Positions 1 to 10,232 are shown, counted from the first letter of the stretch. The stretch: 25,925 nt of DNA from Caulochytrium protostelioides (GCA_003615045.1 ML014335.1:1-25925), one strand, 5' to 3'. Notes: generated from the sequence alone by a model not told the origin. A program made the numbers and translations.

Positions 1-73
1 GCCTTTGTAGCTCAGTGGCTAGAGCGTCTGCCTAGTAAGCAGAAGGTCCGCAGTTCGATCCTGTGTAAAGGCA
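1..73 (+). tRNA. tRNA-Thr (anticodon AGT)
   Basis: The cloverleaf folds fully with canonical numbering. The acceptor stem is 1-7 with 66-72 (one G-T pair at 7/66), the D stem is 10-13 with 22-25, the anticodon stem is 27-31 with 39-43, and the T stem is 49-53 with 61-65. The T loop reads TTCGATC at 54-60. The anticodon loop CTAGTAA (32-38) has AGT at 34-36, which decodes threonine ACU (and ACC after A34-to-I editing). The discriminator base is A73 and no CCA is encoded, as in eukaryotic nuclear genes. There is no intron. The internal A box (around 8-18) and B box (around 52-62) for RNA polymerase III are present. The gene starts on the first base of the window, so upstream elements cannot be seen. 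Confidence 0.95.
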
Positions 74-78
74 TTTTT
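74..78 (+). terminator. RNA polymerase III terminator of tRNA-Thr
   Basis: A run of five T residues begins immediately after the discriminator base of the tRNA. This is the standard Pol III termination signal and supports the tRNA gene being functional. Confidence 0.85.
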
Positions 79-563
79 AGTTTAGCCACGTCCATTTATC
101 TTTTCCCCGTTCGTTTGCGCGCGGCGAGCGGCGCCGAAATCCCCTTCGCGCTTTTCACATCGCCGGGGCACCTAAGTGATCGGCGTTCACCTGTTTCGGA
201 CGTGAGCGGAGCTTGCGCTCGGGCGGCTTGCGATCCGCTGACCGCGGTTGCCGCGACCATACCGTCAGATCCGGGTGCTGCGGCCTCCGCCGATGCCCCG
301 AGGTGCCGTGCTTTTGTGGTACTGCATAGCGCCTACGCGTGGTTCTGACTATGAGATGGATGCGGTTCGATGCATCGATTATATACGATCAGGGTGGCTT
401 GGGCTAGATATGTGCCAGTGGCAAGGGTGTCTGAGGGGCTGCCGCGACCTGCCGTGCTGTGTGTTGTTGCCCTCTGCGCGCCGGCTCGGCTTATTGCCAC
501 CCCCCTTTTTCTAGTATTGTGTGACGGTCCTCCCACGCTCCGCTTACGGTCTTCGTGGCCGCC
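79..563. other. Intergenic region, tRNA-Thr to DRC3
   Basis: I see no convincing gene here. Several short open frames overlap on both strands, but none has recognisable composition or domains. The stretch should hold the DRC3 promoter. The only AT-rich motif is TTATATAC at 379-386, and a short C/T-rich tract lies near 497-512. Confidence 0.6.
379..386 (+). promoter_or_regulatory. TATA-like element upstream of DRC3
   Basis: TTATATAC stands out in GC-rich surroundings, about 180 bp upstream of the DRC3 start codon. It is a plausible core promoter element for DRC3. Position and composition are the only support. Confidence 0.3.
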
Positions 564-2273
564 ATGGCCCACGCCATCACGGAGGCGGCCGTGATCGACA
601 GCGAGCTGCTCGATCAGACGATCACCGCCCAGATTCCTGCCGAGCTGACAGCCTTCTGCAAGAAGGAGCAAATCAACCCGAAGGATGTCACCTCCTTGCG
701 GCTCGACTACAAGAGTAAGTTGCGGTCTGGCGCGCCGCCGTCGGACGAGACGGGGTGCCACTAGCGACAGTGGCTTGCAACAGATGTCGCTGCATCACTG
801 CGAACGGAATGTAGAGCAGGGTGGACTCAACGGGTCAACCATGCAATGCTCTTGGCCATTTATGCTTTCGTCGTCTATGCAGACATCTTGTCGATCGATA
901 ATTTGTGGCTTTACCAGAACTTGCGACGGCTGCAGCTCGACAACAACATCATCGAACGGATCGAGAACCTCCATTTTTTGGTCCATCTAGAATGGCTGGA
1001 CTTGTCCTATAACAACATCACTGCCATCCAGGGGCTCGAGAAACTGGGTAACTTGAAAGACCTGACGCTCTACAATAACCGGATTAAAACGATCGAAGGC
1101 CTTGATGGATGCCCTCAACTCCAGTTTCTCAACTTGGGCAACAACCAGATCACGGATCTGCAGCAGGTGAGCTACCTGACGCGGTTGAAACAGCTCCGTA
1201 TCTTTGTCGCGACAGGCAACCCGCTGGCTGACGATGAGCGGTACCCGCTGTTTACGCTCGCCCACCTCAACCTTCTATATCTCGACTTCCGGCTCGTGGA
1301 CGCCGCGTCCCGGACGAAGGCCCGCGAAACCTATGTCGATGTGCTGATTGCGCTCGAGGAAGAGGAAAAGTCGGCGGAAAAGCGGCTACAGGAACAGAAG
1401 GCGCAGCGTGCCACGCGCCAGGTGCAAGACGACGCGCATATTGGCGGGATTAGCACTCTTTTTGCCTCGCTGTTCGGCGGCGACCAGGATATGCATGTTC
1501 TGCTTGCGATGGAACCCGAGGCATTGCGAGATCTCATCACCGACTATGGCAAGCGTGCCGAGCCCTTGATTGCAGAGATCACGCAGCTCGCGTTCGCGAA
1601 GCATACCGAGTGCCAGAACGAGCGGCGGCTCTTTGATCAGGCGCTGCAGGAAGCCTGCCTCGAGGCCGACAAGAAGGGCCAAGTGGCGATCGCCCGGTTT
1701 ATCGTGTTCCGCAAGGAACAGCTGTTTCACTACGAGTACCTTGTGGAAAATCAGCCGACCGATGCGGATGCGGCGCTCGACCGCGTCCGCGACGCCGTTA
1801 TGGCGCTGTCCGACGAGCTGATGGAGTATGAAATGACTCTCTCGGACCGGCTCGACGAAGTCATCAAGGAGTTCGAGCGCAACTATGCGGACATGGCCTC
1901 AGGGATTGCTGAGTCGGCTACCGCGCTGTTTACGCGTCTACGCGATATCGAGATGGAGTTTCAGGAGCGCTTACAAGAAGCACTGCTCGCGGCTTACGAC
2001 CGCTGGAACAAGTCTGACCCAGACAACGTACCCCAGGAGCTGCGGCAGCTGCTCGCCGACAAAGATCTGCTCGTTACCCATATGACCTCCTCGCACGACG
2101 GCCGGCTCGCCCACATTGATGCGCAGGAAGACTTGCTGCTCAGCGGCACCGCGAAGGCCACTGACCAGATGCTCCAGAGCATTCGCGACGACGAGGTGTT
2201 GCGCAACCGCAACCGCGTGACCGAGATCATTCTCTACACGGAGAAGATCAACCATGAGTTAGAGCAGCTCTGA
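564..2273 (+). CDS. DRC3: Dynein regulatory complex subunit 3 (LRRC48-like)
   Basis: The coding sequence is join(564..714, 883..2273) and gives 513 aa, close to the roughly 520 aa of animal DRC3. DRC3 is a subunit of the nexin-dynein regulatory complex that links doublet microtubules and tunes dynein in motile cilia. The start is ATG 564 in a strong context (gccgccATGg). The phase-1 splice creates Asn51 and restores the family block NILSIDNLW at the junction, which is good evidence for the exon join. Leucine-rich repeats cover roughly residues 63-190 (LQLDNNIIERIENL, LDLSYNNI, LTLYNNRI, LNLGNNQI), with a cap motif around LLYLDFRLVD. Residues from about 200 to the end are charged and helical, as expected for the coiled-coil part. 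The frame is uninterrupted. The gene implies a flagellated life stage. Confidence 0.93.
715..882 (+). other. Spliceosomal intron of DRC3 (phase 1, 168 nt)
   Basis: The donor is GTAAGT at 715-720, right after TACAAGA. The acceptor is TATGCAG ending at 882, preceded by a T-rich stretch. Removing it joins the 50-codon first exon to the LRR frame and yields the conserved family sequence at the junction. The downstream open frame continues back into the intron to 846, but that part matches nothing in the family. Confidence 0.9.
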
Positions 2274-2500
2274 ACGGCATCGAATGCCCTCTTTCTCCGC
2301 AGCGGTTTCGATCATTGCATCGCCTCGCTTCATAAAAAGTAATTTATTATCTGAAGAGGGTTCGGGGCCGCCGCTACGCACGGAGGTCTGTCCAGCGCGT
2401 ACCCGACGGGGCATCTTGCCCAGACCGGGTGGGATGGATGGGACCCCGCACTGCGGGCATGGTATAGTGTGATGCCATCTGCCTGCATGCCAGGACCCTT
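2274..2500. other. Shared 3' region of convergent genes
   Basis: DRC3 (+) and the 2501-3283 gene (-) end towards each other across 227 bp. The only AT-rich patch is at about 2330-2350. It could serve 3'-end formation for either strand. Confidence 0.6.
2343..2348 (-). promoter_or_regulatory. Candidate AATAAA poly(A) signal on the minus strand
   Basis: The minus strand reads AATAAA here, about 150 nt downstream of the stop of the 2501-3283 gene. It fits the 3' end of that gene. On the plus strand the same patch has ATAAAA at 2332-2337, about 60 nt after the DRC3 stop. This is a positional inference only. Confidence 0.4.
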
Positions 2501-2771
2501 TCAGGATGGTGTGGGGCTCGATGTTGGCGTCGTGTCTGTGGTGCTAGCAGCGGCGGCAGTGGTCGCCGCCGCGGACGTCGTCGCTGTCGTGACTTCCCCA
2601 GTTGGCGACGTCGTGGTGGCCGTCGCCGCCGGGGGGGTTGCCGTCGCCGACGTCGCTGTTGAGGTATCCGCGGTGGCCGCCGCCGCCGCCGTCGTCGTCG
2701 TCGTTGTCGTCGTCGCCGCAGGGGCCATGGGGCCTGTCGCTGCGGTAGCCGTCGCTGCGGTAGCCGTTGGT

Positions 2772-2805
<34 letters not shown>

Positions 2806-3283
2806 TCGCTATCTCTGCCGTAGCCGTCGCTGTCGTATTTGCAGACTCTGCTGACGCCGTCGTGACAGTCGTTGTGACGGTTGCTGTCACCGTGGTCGCC
2901 GTCGCCGTCGCCGTCGCCGACGACGCCGACGCCGACGCCGGCAGCCCGATCAGAGATTTCCAGTGGTTGGTCGCGGCCTCTTTGGCATTCTCGGCCATCG
3001 ACTTGGTCTGCTCGCCCGTGACGGGGTCATCGATCGCACTCTCGCCGGCGTTCTTGATGTGATCGGCTTCGGCGGCGACGGAGCCGGGGCGACGGAGCAG
3101 CGCATCGAGGAGCCGGACGCTCGGCGGGGTGTCGCGCATGAGCGCCGCGCTCGCATCGTGCGCCTCCGGCGGCGTCGGCACGGCGTGCACGTGGAAGAGC
3201 TGCAGGGCGATCCATACCGCCGCGGCGAGACCGGCGCCGAGGCGCAGCACCCGGAGGCGGGCCGCGGGGGCAACGACGTGCAT
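2501..3283 (-). CDS. Putative secreted Ala/Thr-rich mucin-like protein
   Basis: This is a 260-aa frame starting at ATG 3283 (minus strand). I do not recognise a family. Residues 1-35 look like a signal peptide: basic residues, then a hydrophobic run LGAGLAAAVWIALQLF, then VHA before a Pro-rich segment. Residues 40-115 have ordinary mixed composition, including a helical stretch ending in HWKSLIGLP. From about 116 to the end the protein is almost only Ala, Thr, Ser and Pro, with an AP repeat, a Thr run and many TAT/TTT units. This suggests a heavily O-glycosylated stalk or wall-associated protein. There is no C-terminal membrane segment or GPI-type tail. The low-complexity part is encoded by trinucleotide, hexanucleotide and 15-bp repeats. 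The opposite strand is also open here, so the strand choice rests mainly on the signal peptide and the mixed-composition N-terminal half. Confidence 0.5.
2775..2804. repeat. (GGAGCC)5 tandem repeat
   Basis: Five exact hexamer units encode the Ala-Pro dipeptide run of the minus-strand protein. Just upstream, a 15-bp unit (GTCGCTGCGGTAGCC) is duplicated at 2736-2765. Both expansions keep the minus-strand frame open. Confidence 0.85.
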
Positions 3284-4335
3284 CCTGACGCACGCGCTGG
3301 GGCGGAGACAAGCGGAGGAGAGGCGGAGCGCAGCAAGGATCTGACGGATCGCCGACTCGGAGGGTCTCAGAGCGTCGAACCCACAACGTCCGCGGCGGCT
3401 GAGACGCTGTCCACGGCGAGGAGACGGGTCGGCGAGTCCGCGGGATGGGGCACCGAGGAGCTGGATGATGGAAATCGCCGAGTGGTTCCGGCCGATGCCT
3501 CGATTCGTTTCGCGCCTTCTATGGCGCCCGTAGAGAAGCGCCGCGCCACGATGACGGACGATCCATCGCCGAGTCCAGGCGGGGACAATGGCAACGATTT
3601 ATCTCGCCGCAACGCCTGGCACGGGCGATGCTCATGGGGACCGGGTGGAGCCAGCTGAGCCGGCCAGACGGCGGACGGGAGCACGGCGCGCGCGAAGCAT
3701 GCTTGGAAGACGACCGTGCATCCGACCTGAGCAGGATGGCGACCACCACCCTGATGTGTGGATCATGGTGCGGATGATGCGAGGCTGACGGCACCCGAGC
3801 CTTCTCCCAAATTCGATGCCACGATTGGACGGCTCGCTTCTCAGCCCTCGGGTTCCAAAATTTGAGGCGACGGTGCTGCGGCCGGCGCGTCAGGGGGCAC
3901 GACCGCCAGCTCCACGGCCCGGGGACGAAGCGGCGGCCCCGCTGAGTTCACTACAGCCGGAGCAGCGCGACGGCAGCTCACCATCCTCGAGGCCGCCTGG
4001 CCGTCCCACCGGGGCCTCTCTTCGCGACACGGCACGGAGCGCTCTGTCGTCGATCGGTCAGCCCGGCGCGATGCCATTGCATGGCCCTGCCACCGCCATC
4101 CTAGTCGTCACCTTTGTTGCCATCCTGCCATTGCCATCGCCGTCGCCGTCATCGTCGCTGTTATCGTCACCGTCGTCTTCGCCACCGTCGCCGCCGCCAT
4201 CGTCTGTTCGGCCGTGGCCGTACCCCCCTCCGAAAAAAAAGGATCTACACATCGAATTAAGGATAGGGAAGGGAGAGCGCGGTCTCTCTCAATGATGCCC
4301 GTGCGTCAGATGACGAGCGGGGGAGCTCAGCGTGC
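3284..4335. other. Intergenic region between the two minus-strand genes
   Basis: This should hold the promoter of the 2501-3283 gene and the 3' region of the 4336-5946 gene. Open frames on both strands (for example 3816-4295, +) are low-complexity and do not look like protein. At 4135-4205 there is a run of imperfect CGTCAT/CGTCGC trinucleotides. At 4233-4241 an A8-containing tract is followed by an AT-rich patch, which may mark the 3' end of the upstream minus-strand gene. Confidence 0.5.
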
Positions 4336-5946
4336 CTAGCGGCGGGTTCGCTGGCGCTGTTGGTGGGGGTGGATTGGGCCGTTGTGCGGGTCGCTGTGCG
4401 GGTCGTAGTCGTTGAGCCGGAGATCGAGGTCGGCGAGGACCTGGGCCGTCTGGCTGCGGCTCATGGGGTCGTGCGAGTGGATGAGCGTGTAGAGGTGGAT
4501 CCCCGACAGGATGGCGATGAGGATGCCGATGACGATGGCGGCGGAGATCCATGTGTGCAGCTCCTTGAGAGGCTCGCGCCAGACGCGGTAGGGACCGATT
4601 AGGTGCGGGTCGATGGGTGGCGGGCCGAGGGCTTGATCCACGGCAGTCTTGGCCATATTCTGTGCCAGATTGGTCACGGCCGACACGCTGCCCTTGATGC
4701 GCTGGATCGCCCCTAGGACCTGGGTCGGGGCGACCTTGGCCGCATTCGAGACGCCGTCGAGCAGCACGCGACCCGCGATCCCGACGCCGGAGCCCACTGC
4801 CCACATCAGGTTGCCCGCGGACTCCACCCACGCCGATGCATATGAGGGTGGCCGCGGCATCCACAGCGTCTTCTTGGCCCACTCAAAGGCCGATTTCGCG
4901 CTCATGGTGGCCACCTTTTCTGCCGTGACGAGGGCGGCCTTCTCGACCTGGGTCAGCGCGGCTTCGGCCAGGTTCGTGCGCAGGCTGACGGAGCGGGCCA
5001 GGACGATCGCCGGCGACGACACTGACGATGAGGACGGCGCGGCCGAGGGCGACCACAGGGCCGCAGACGCCGAGGTGCTCGCATCCGCATCCGCACCCGC
5101 CTCAGCGGCCTGCGACGGCGCGCGTGGGGGGGCTCGGTTGGCCGCGCCGTGACGCGGGTCCGACATCCGGGCCCACGCCAGGCTCGCGTGGCCGGTGGAT
5201 TGGTCCAGCCAGGACTCCACGCGGCTCGCGAGGCGCAGCTGATACTTGTGCACGATCCGCTCGGCCTCTGGCGTGAGGCCGCCGGCGTCACCTGGCGGCT
5301 CTGATGGCTCGGACGGCACACCGGCGCTCGGCTGCGGCTGCTGCTGCTGCTGCTGCTGCTGGTGGTGCTCGTGATAGGCCTGCTGGGCGGCCTTCTTGAG
5401 TTGGAGACGGAGGTACGCCTGGGCCGCGGGAACGAAGCGTTTGGAGACGGCGAGCGAGTCGTCGACGGACCAGTCCCAGAGCGGGCCCGTGTCGAAATGG
5501 ACGACGTGGTCGGCCAGGTAGCTGTGAGCGGTGGCGATGTAGCAGTCGGCGATGGCGGCGTGCGTGGCGGCGTCGGCGGCGACGGCGCTCATCCGCGCGA
5601 TCAGGAGGCGCAGGAGCGGCGCGGCCGCGGGCGACGGCGACGGCGCGCTGCCGGCCTCAGCCCCGGCCTCAGCCCCGACATCGCGTGAGGCCGCCAGGTC
5701 CCGACGCGCCGCGGCGCCAATGCCTTCGATCATGGCGATGCGCACGCCGTCGATCGCGCGGTGCCCGCGCTGGAGCGACTCGACGGGATGGGAGAACGCC
5801 GGGCCCTGGCGCGCCGGGTCGGCGGTCGGGTCATCCTCCGTGAGGGGCATGCCGGCGACGGCGCGCAGCGCCCCAGGCAGGACCACCACCAGCAGGGCCC
5901 ACGCGACGATGCGGGCGTGCCGCAGCCGGGCGGGGGGTCGCATCAT
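4336..5946 (-). CDS. Putative single-pass type I membrane protein, unknown function
   Basis: This is a 536-aa protein. I chose ATG 5946 because the frame extends further upstream only to a GTG at 5976. No family is recognised. Residues 1-32 form a clear signal peptide: basic start, then IVAWALLVVVLPGALRAVAG. The ectodomain is long and mostly helical, with ordinary composition at about 45-190, then a His/Gln tract (Q196-203, encoded by CTG repeats at 5338-5361), a Ser/Ala-rich stretch, and amphipathic helices rich in Ala/Lys (TAEKVATMSAKSAFEWAKK). A strong membrane segment lies near residues 466-488 (ISAAIVIGILIAILSGIHLY). A 46-residue His/Asp/Arg-rich tail follows. This predicts an N-out, C-cytosolic receptor-like or organelle membrane protein. 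It lies in tandem with the other signal-peptide gene on the same strand, about 1 kb upstream of it. Confidence 0.7.
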   Translation of the reverse strand: MMRPPARLRHARIVAWALLVVVLPGALRAVAGMPLTEDDPTADPARQGPAFSHPVESLQRGHRAIDGVRIAMIEGIGAAARRDLAASRDVGAEAGAEAGSAPSPSPAAAPLLRLLIARMSAVAADAATHAAIADCYIATAHSYLADHVVHFDTGPLWDWSVDDSLAVSKRFVPAAQAYLRLQLKKAAQQAYHEHHQQQQQQQQPQPSAGVPSEPSEPPGDAGGLTPEAERIVHKYQLRLASRVESWLDQSTGHASLAWARMSDPRHGAANRAPPRAPSQAAEAGADADASTSASAALWSPSAAPSSSSVSSPAIVLARSVSLRTNLAEAALTQVEKAALVTAEKVATMSAKSAFEWAKKTLWMPRPPSYASAWVESAGNLMWAVGSGVGIAGRVLLDGVSNAAKVAPTQVLGAIQRIKGSVSAVTNLAQNMAKTAVDQALGPPPIDPHLIGPYRVWREPLKELHTWISAAIVIGILIAILSGIHLYTLIHSHDPMSRSQTAQVLADLDLRLNDYDPHSDPHNGPIHPHQQRQRTRR

Positions 5947-6633
5947 GGCCGAGGCGGCCGAGACCGTGATCGGCACCGGCGTCGGTGTCGCCCGCCCGCC
6001 CGCGCGCGGGGGGAGTCTACCCGGGAGCTGGCGCGAGTGCCGGCGTTGGCGCCGCGATGGGCGGGCAGGACGTCCTGGCGACCCGCCGCGGGCCCATAGA
6101 CGCCTGGGGCGGCGGCGGCAGCGGCGGCAGCGGCGGCGGTCGGCGCGGGGGCCGGGAGGGAACGATAGGCGAGGGTGGGGAAGGGCGACAGGCGACGCTG
6201 ACCGACGCCGCGCTGCGCCGAGTAAGCGTCAGAGGCGAACCAGAGCCAGCGACGCCAACCTCACCGACAGCGTGTCCACCCTTCGACGCGGCACGTCGGT
6301 GCTGTCGGCGTATGAAGGGGGCGAAGGGCTCCGTGTTAAGCGCTGGCCCGCGGGGTGCGGAGATGAGGTGCGGAGATGAGGTGCGGATGGTCGATACGGC
6401 TAGGATTGGGCGGGACGGGATCGCCGCGAAAGCACGAAGCAGGAAGCGAGCTGCATTCAAGATCGGCGAGGGACGACCAGCGGCTCGGCGCGATCGCGGA
6501 ATGGTCAGATGGTGTCAGGGTTGAAGCGACGTCGGTGAGGTGGTGGTGGATGCCATCGGGCGGTGGCTGTTTCTTCTGGGTTGACTCGGTGGCCTTGTGT
6601 CGACCGTTGCTTGCCTTGTCCCGACTTCACGCC

Positions 6634-6705
6634 GAGCTCCGAGCTCCGAGCTCCGAGCTCCGAGCTCCGAGCTCCGAGCTCCGACCTGCGGCCTGCGGCC
6701 TGCGG
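6634..6705. repeat. 7-bp tandem repeats: (GAGCTCC)7 then (CCTGCGG)3
   Basis: Seven exact copies of GAGCTCC occupy 6634-6682, followed after GA by three exact copies of CCTGCGG at 6685-6705. Both have a 7-bp period. Every GAGCTCC unit contains the palindrome GAGCTC, so a single strand can pair with itself. Confidence 0.9.
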
Positions 6706-8197
6706 CCTCCACTCCGACCAGCGCGCAGCCATCCCCGCCGCCCATGGCCAGCCACCGCCCATCAGCGTCCACGGACGCTTTCTGATCGCTGCCACGAGCG
6801 CCGCTTCCATGCCGATGGTCGCCGGGTGAGAGCGAGCGTCGGCGATGGCGATGCGTCGCGTGATCCGCCGGGCGGGGAGGCCGCCGAGGGGCTCGTAGGC
6901 GGGCCGGGGCCGGCGGATGCGGGCAAAGCCCGACCGCGGCCAGGAGGGCCGATACCCCGTGGCCCAGCTGTGTCACCCACGGCGGCGGCGGCCGCCATGC
7001 CAGGCCAGGCCATGCCGGGGCGTTGGCGCGTGTACAGTCGCGGTATGGCGGATGCGGTGCAGGCTTGCGCGGCAGCGCCACCGCGGGCCGGCGAAGGCGC
7101 CGTCGGCCGGGTCAGGCCATCCCGTGACGCGCGCGGCGCGGCTTGGGAGGGAGTCCAGCGTATGGCGACGCGCGCCATGCCGTCGGCGCTTCCCGCGGCC
7201 GTCCGCTGTCGGCTGAAGTCGACACCCGCCGTCTGGACGCCGGGCGGGGTCTGGCGGCGGCGGGCGCAACCACCACCTCGCCCGTCGCGCGGCACCCGCA
7301 TCGCCCGCGCTGGTGCGGCACCCGGCGCTGCAGTTGCAGCGTCGCAGTTTTGACGGCCGCCGGCTCTCCTGGGAAGCGCGAAGGCCCCGCATGCCGCAGC
7401 GCTCGGCAGGGGTCTGCCGGGGTCCTGAGGTCCCCCCGTCTTCTTCAGCGCCTCCGTTCAAAGCACCCGGGCCGCCCGCCCGCGCAGGTGCTTTCGGAGC
7501 GCGGCTGTGATTCCCGTCGGCGGTCGGGGCCCGCTGCGCTTCTTTCTTGCGGCCGCAGGCGACGTCCGGGGGCCTCGGTGGCGCCGATGCTGACGACCTT
7601 CTCCGGCGTCGGCGCCATCGGCATGTCCTCTCATGCCTTTGAGGGTGGCATGGAGTAGGCGCATCGCTGGACGCCGGCGAACGCCATCAGGCGGCGATGA
7701 TCTGCTGTTCCTCATACGGCCTCGTCTCGCCGTCGTGGATCGCAGCCCGATCGGCAGACCAACACAGCGTGGTCGGCTCTCCGCGAGAAAGAAACAAGGA
7801 TCACCCGACGAGGTCGGCGGCCGTGCCGGGGCGACCCGACATCAGACATGCAGAACAGCGGCAACGGGCACTCCCCATCACACCACAGGGGGCCAAAGCA
7901 GCCGGTAGTCCCCCGTGAACGTGGCCTGAAACGCGGCACGACGCCATGGGCCTTCGGCATGGGTGCCAGGCCAGGCCAAAGGCTCGACGTGAAGGACGCG
8001 CAGGCGCCGCTGCTCCCTGCCTCCTGAGACTCGGAGGCCGGCCACCAGAATGCGGCGGCCGGTCACCGGGGCCGGGGGGCACCCCGAGGGTCCGGTAGTT
8101 CCACGTCCCCGGGCCGGTCCGGCCTGACCTCGCCGGCCCCGCCGGCTCTTCGAGGCTCTTGCTCGCGCGTGGTCGGTCGTCGAGAGGGGACTGCCGA

Positions 8198-8267
8198 CCT
8201 GCCTGCCTGGCTGCCTGCCTGCCTGCCTGGGTGACCTGGTGACCTGGCGTCCTGGCGTCCTGGCGTG
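8198..8267. repeat. Mosaic tandem repeat, CCTG to 8-bp units
   Basis: A run of CCTG tetramers (about 8198-8230, one unit broken) passes into GTGACCTG repeated twice and then CGTCCTGG repeated, ending in CGTGC. The changing unit within one tract is typical of slippage with later mutation. Confidence 0.75.
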
Positions 8268-8801
8268 CAAATCGTCCATGGGCCGTCGCGCTCGGGAAGG
8301 GTCGCGGCAGCCTCGTGTGACGCTTCGTGATCCCGCGGGATCCCGCGCGTTCCCGCGCGGCGCAGCCGGCGTCGGAGGGTGCGACGGGCTGGCGACGGGC
8401 TGGCGACCCACGCGGCCACCCACGCCCGGACCTTCTCGGGGTCTCCTCGCTCCGGCTGATGGAGCGGGAAGAGCGCTGGACCGGGATGGATGGACGGACG
8501 GGAGGCGACCCCCCCGACACGTGCCACGCGCCACGCGCCTCCCGCCACGCGACGCCCAGGATCCTGGACCTGACCGCGATGCGGTGCGAGGCGATGCGAT
8601 CCAGCACGAGGGACGCCCGTCACCGGACGTCTCCGTCGGCCAACCGGGGTCCATCGTCACGTCCGCCGCTGGATGCCGCCGCCCTCTCGTGCCCTCGATG
8701 AAGAGAGGACGGGGATCGCCGGGGAAGCGTCCTTGGTCGACGGGGTCGACCCCTGCTGGATGGGCGATGGCTCCGCCGACGGCTTCCTGCAGCGCTTCCC
8801 C

Positions 8802-8834
8802 GTCTCTCTCTCTCGCTCTCGCTCTCGCTCTCGC
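8802..8834. repeat. CT-rich repeat with (GCTCTC)3
   Basis: A (TC)n run leads into GCTCTC hexamers at 8815-8832. This strand is pure pyrimidine apart from the regular G. It is simple sequence with no coding evidence. Confidence 0.8.
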
Positions 8835-9234
8835 TGCGCTCCGTCGGCGCGCGGCCTCGTCTGGAGCCGAGGTCCGTGGCGCCGTCCCTGGGTCGGTGGG
8901 CGAGGCCGTCCATGAGCGGACTTGGAGCTCACCAGGCGGGCCTGTCGGGTCGACGGTCGTCGGGGCCGTCGCGGGGAGAGAGCGGTGCGCGGGTCGTGCG
9001 GCCCTCACCGGCGGAGACGCGTGAGGCGTGCGCGGCGTGCCGGCGGGCCTGGCCAAGCTCGGCGCCGCTCGGCGCTGCTTCAGCCCGGAGCGCCGGCGCG
9101 GGCGCCATTCCCCGCTCGGGACGGGACCCGCGACGCGACGGGCGCTCTGGCTCGGCTCGGCTCGGCCCGGCTCGGCCGGGCTCGGCTCCACGGCCCCTGC
9201 CGCGCCTCCGAGGCCGCCGTCGCGCCCGCGGCTG

Positions 9235-9275
<41 letters not shown>

Positions 9276-9291
9276 GCGGCGGCGGCGGCGG
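9235..9291. repeat. (CGGCGA)6 then (CGG)7
   Basis: Six exact hexamers at 9235-9270 are followed by seven CGG triplets. Pure CGG tracts can form hairpins or G-quadruplex-like structures. It lies in the gene-free stretch upstream of PABP. Confidence 0.85.
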
Positions 9292-9495
9292 CCACCCCCG
9301 GCCACGCCACCGCGGGCGCCTGCGGCGACGGCCTCTCTCTCTGCCACGGGCGCGCCTCGCACGCCTCGCCAGAGCGCGAGCGGGAAGTGGGAGCGGCGGC
9401 GACACCGACCGCGACGGGGGTCGACGGCCGCCGGCGCCGCACGGCGTCGGTCCTGGACGCTCCCGCAGGGCCTGAGCCGCGCGCACGGCCGGGCG

Positions 9496-9531
9496 CCGGC
9501 GCTTCCGCCGGCGCTTCCGCCGGCGCTTCTG
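9496..9531. repeat. 12-bp tandem repeat, three copies
   Basis: The unit CCGGCGCTTCCG occurs three times in a row. The third copy differs by one base (CTTCTG). Confidence 0.85.
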
Positions 9532-10232
9532 CCGACCCGCGCGGGCCCGTGGCCGCGGCCGCGGCCGCGACGCGACGCGACGCGACGCCGCACGACGGGG
9601 AGGGAGGGACAGCGCCAGCGCTAGCGGCTCCGGCGGGGGCCACTCCGCCCACGCGCGCGAGCGGACGACCGGCCCGGGCCGGGACGGCCGCCGCGGCGTC
9701 GGCGGACTCGGCGGGGTCGGGGTCAGGCGTCGGCGACGACCGAGCGGACTCAGCAGCCGCGGCGCTCTCGCTGGCCGTCCGTCCGCCCGACGGCCCGCCC
9801 GCCCGCCGAGTCCGCGAGTGGTGCTGGCGGCAGCCACGGCGAGGAAGGCTGGCGGGGGGAACCGCGCGAGGGTCGTTCCGACCACCCGAGAACCGGTATG
9901 CCGCCGTCGTCGCCGTCGTCGTCGCCGTCACCGTCGCCGTCCATGCTGCCACCGTCCATGGACGCCGACCGCGCACCCGCCGGCCCCAGCGGCCGTGGCG
10001 CATAATGCCGCGCCCAGCGACGACGTGGCCCCTGCCTCGCTGCGCAGGAGGCCGGGGACGCCACGGAGCGGACCAGCGCGTGTGGGGCGGCCGGAAGGGC
10101 CATGACGGCGTCATCACTATGCCTCGCTAACCCCCCCCAAACCCCCTTTCATATTGGCTATCGCCATCTCCGCTCTCATCTTAAAAAAACCCATTTCCGT
10201 GCTCCTCGTCCGATAGTCTTCCCCCTGCATAG

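Noticed and set aside
846-882. Alternative upstream start for the DRC3 second exon
   Set aside because: This stretch is intron. The spliced first exon restores conserved family sequence at the junction, whereas the unspliced residues match nothing.
2469-3062. Plus-strand Ala/Val/Gly-rich frame of 197 codons
   Set aside because: It is the antisense of the repeat region of the minus-strand gene, which has a better case through its signal peptide and mixed-composition N-terminal half.
3816-4295. Plus-strand frame of 159 codons starting with ATG
   Set aside because: It is Ser/Pro low-complexity from CGTCAT-type repeats, has no domain, and lies where the 3' end of the minus-strand membrane-protein gene is expected.
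6634-6705. Regular repeats considered as a CRISPR array
   Set aside because: The 7-bp units are contiguous with no spacers, and the locus is eukaryotic.
7878-9593. 571-codon minus-strand frame rich in Arg, Pro and Ala
   Set aside because: The composition follows local repeats (a run of Arg over CGG triplets), there is no domain, and a long competing frame occupies the opposite strand.
8922-10130. 402-codon plus-strand frame upstream of PABP
   Set aside because: It starts at a non-ATG codon, is Ala/Arg/Pro low-complexity, and its end runs towards the presumed PABP promoter.
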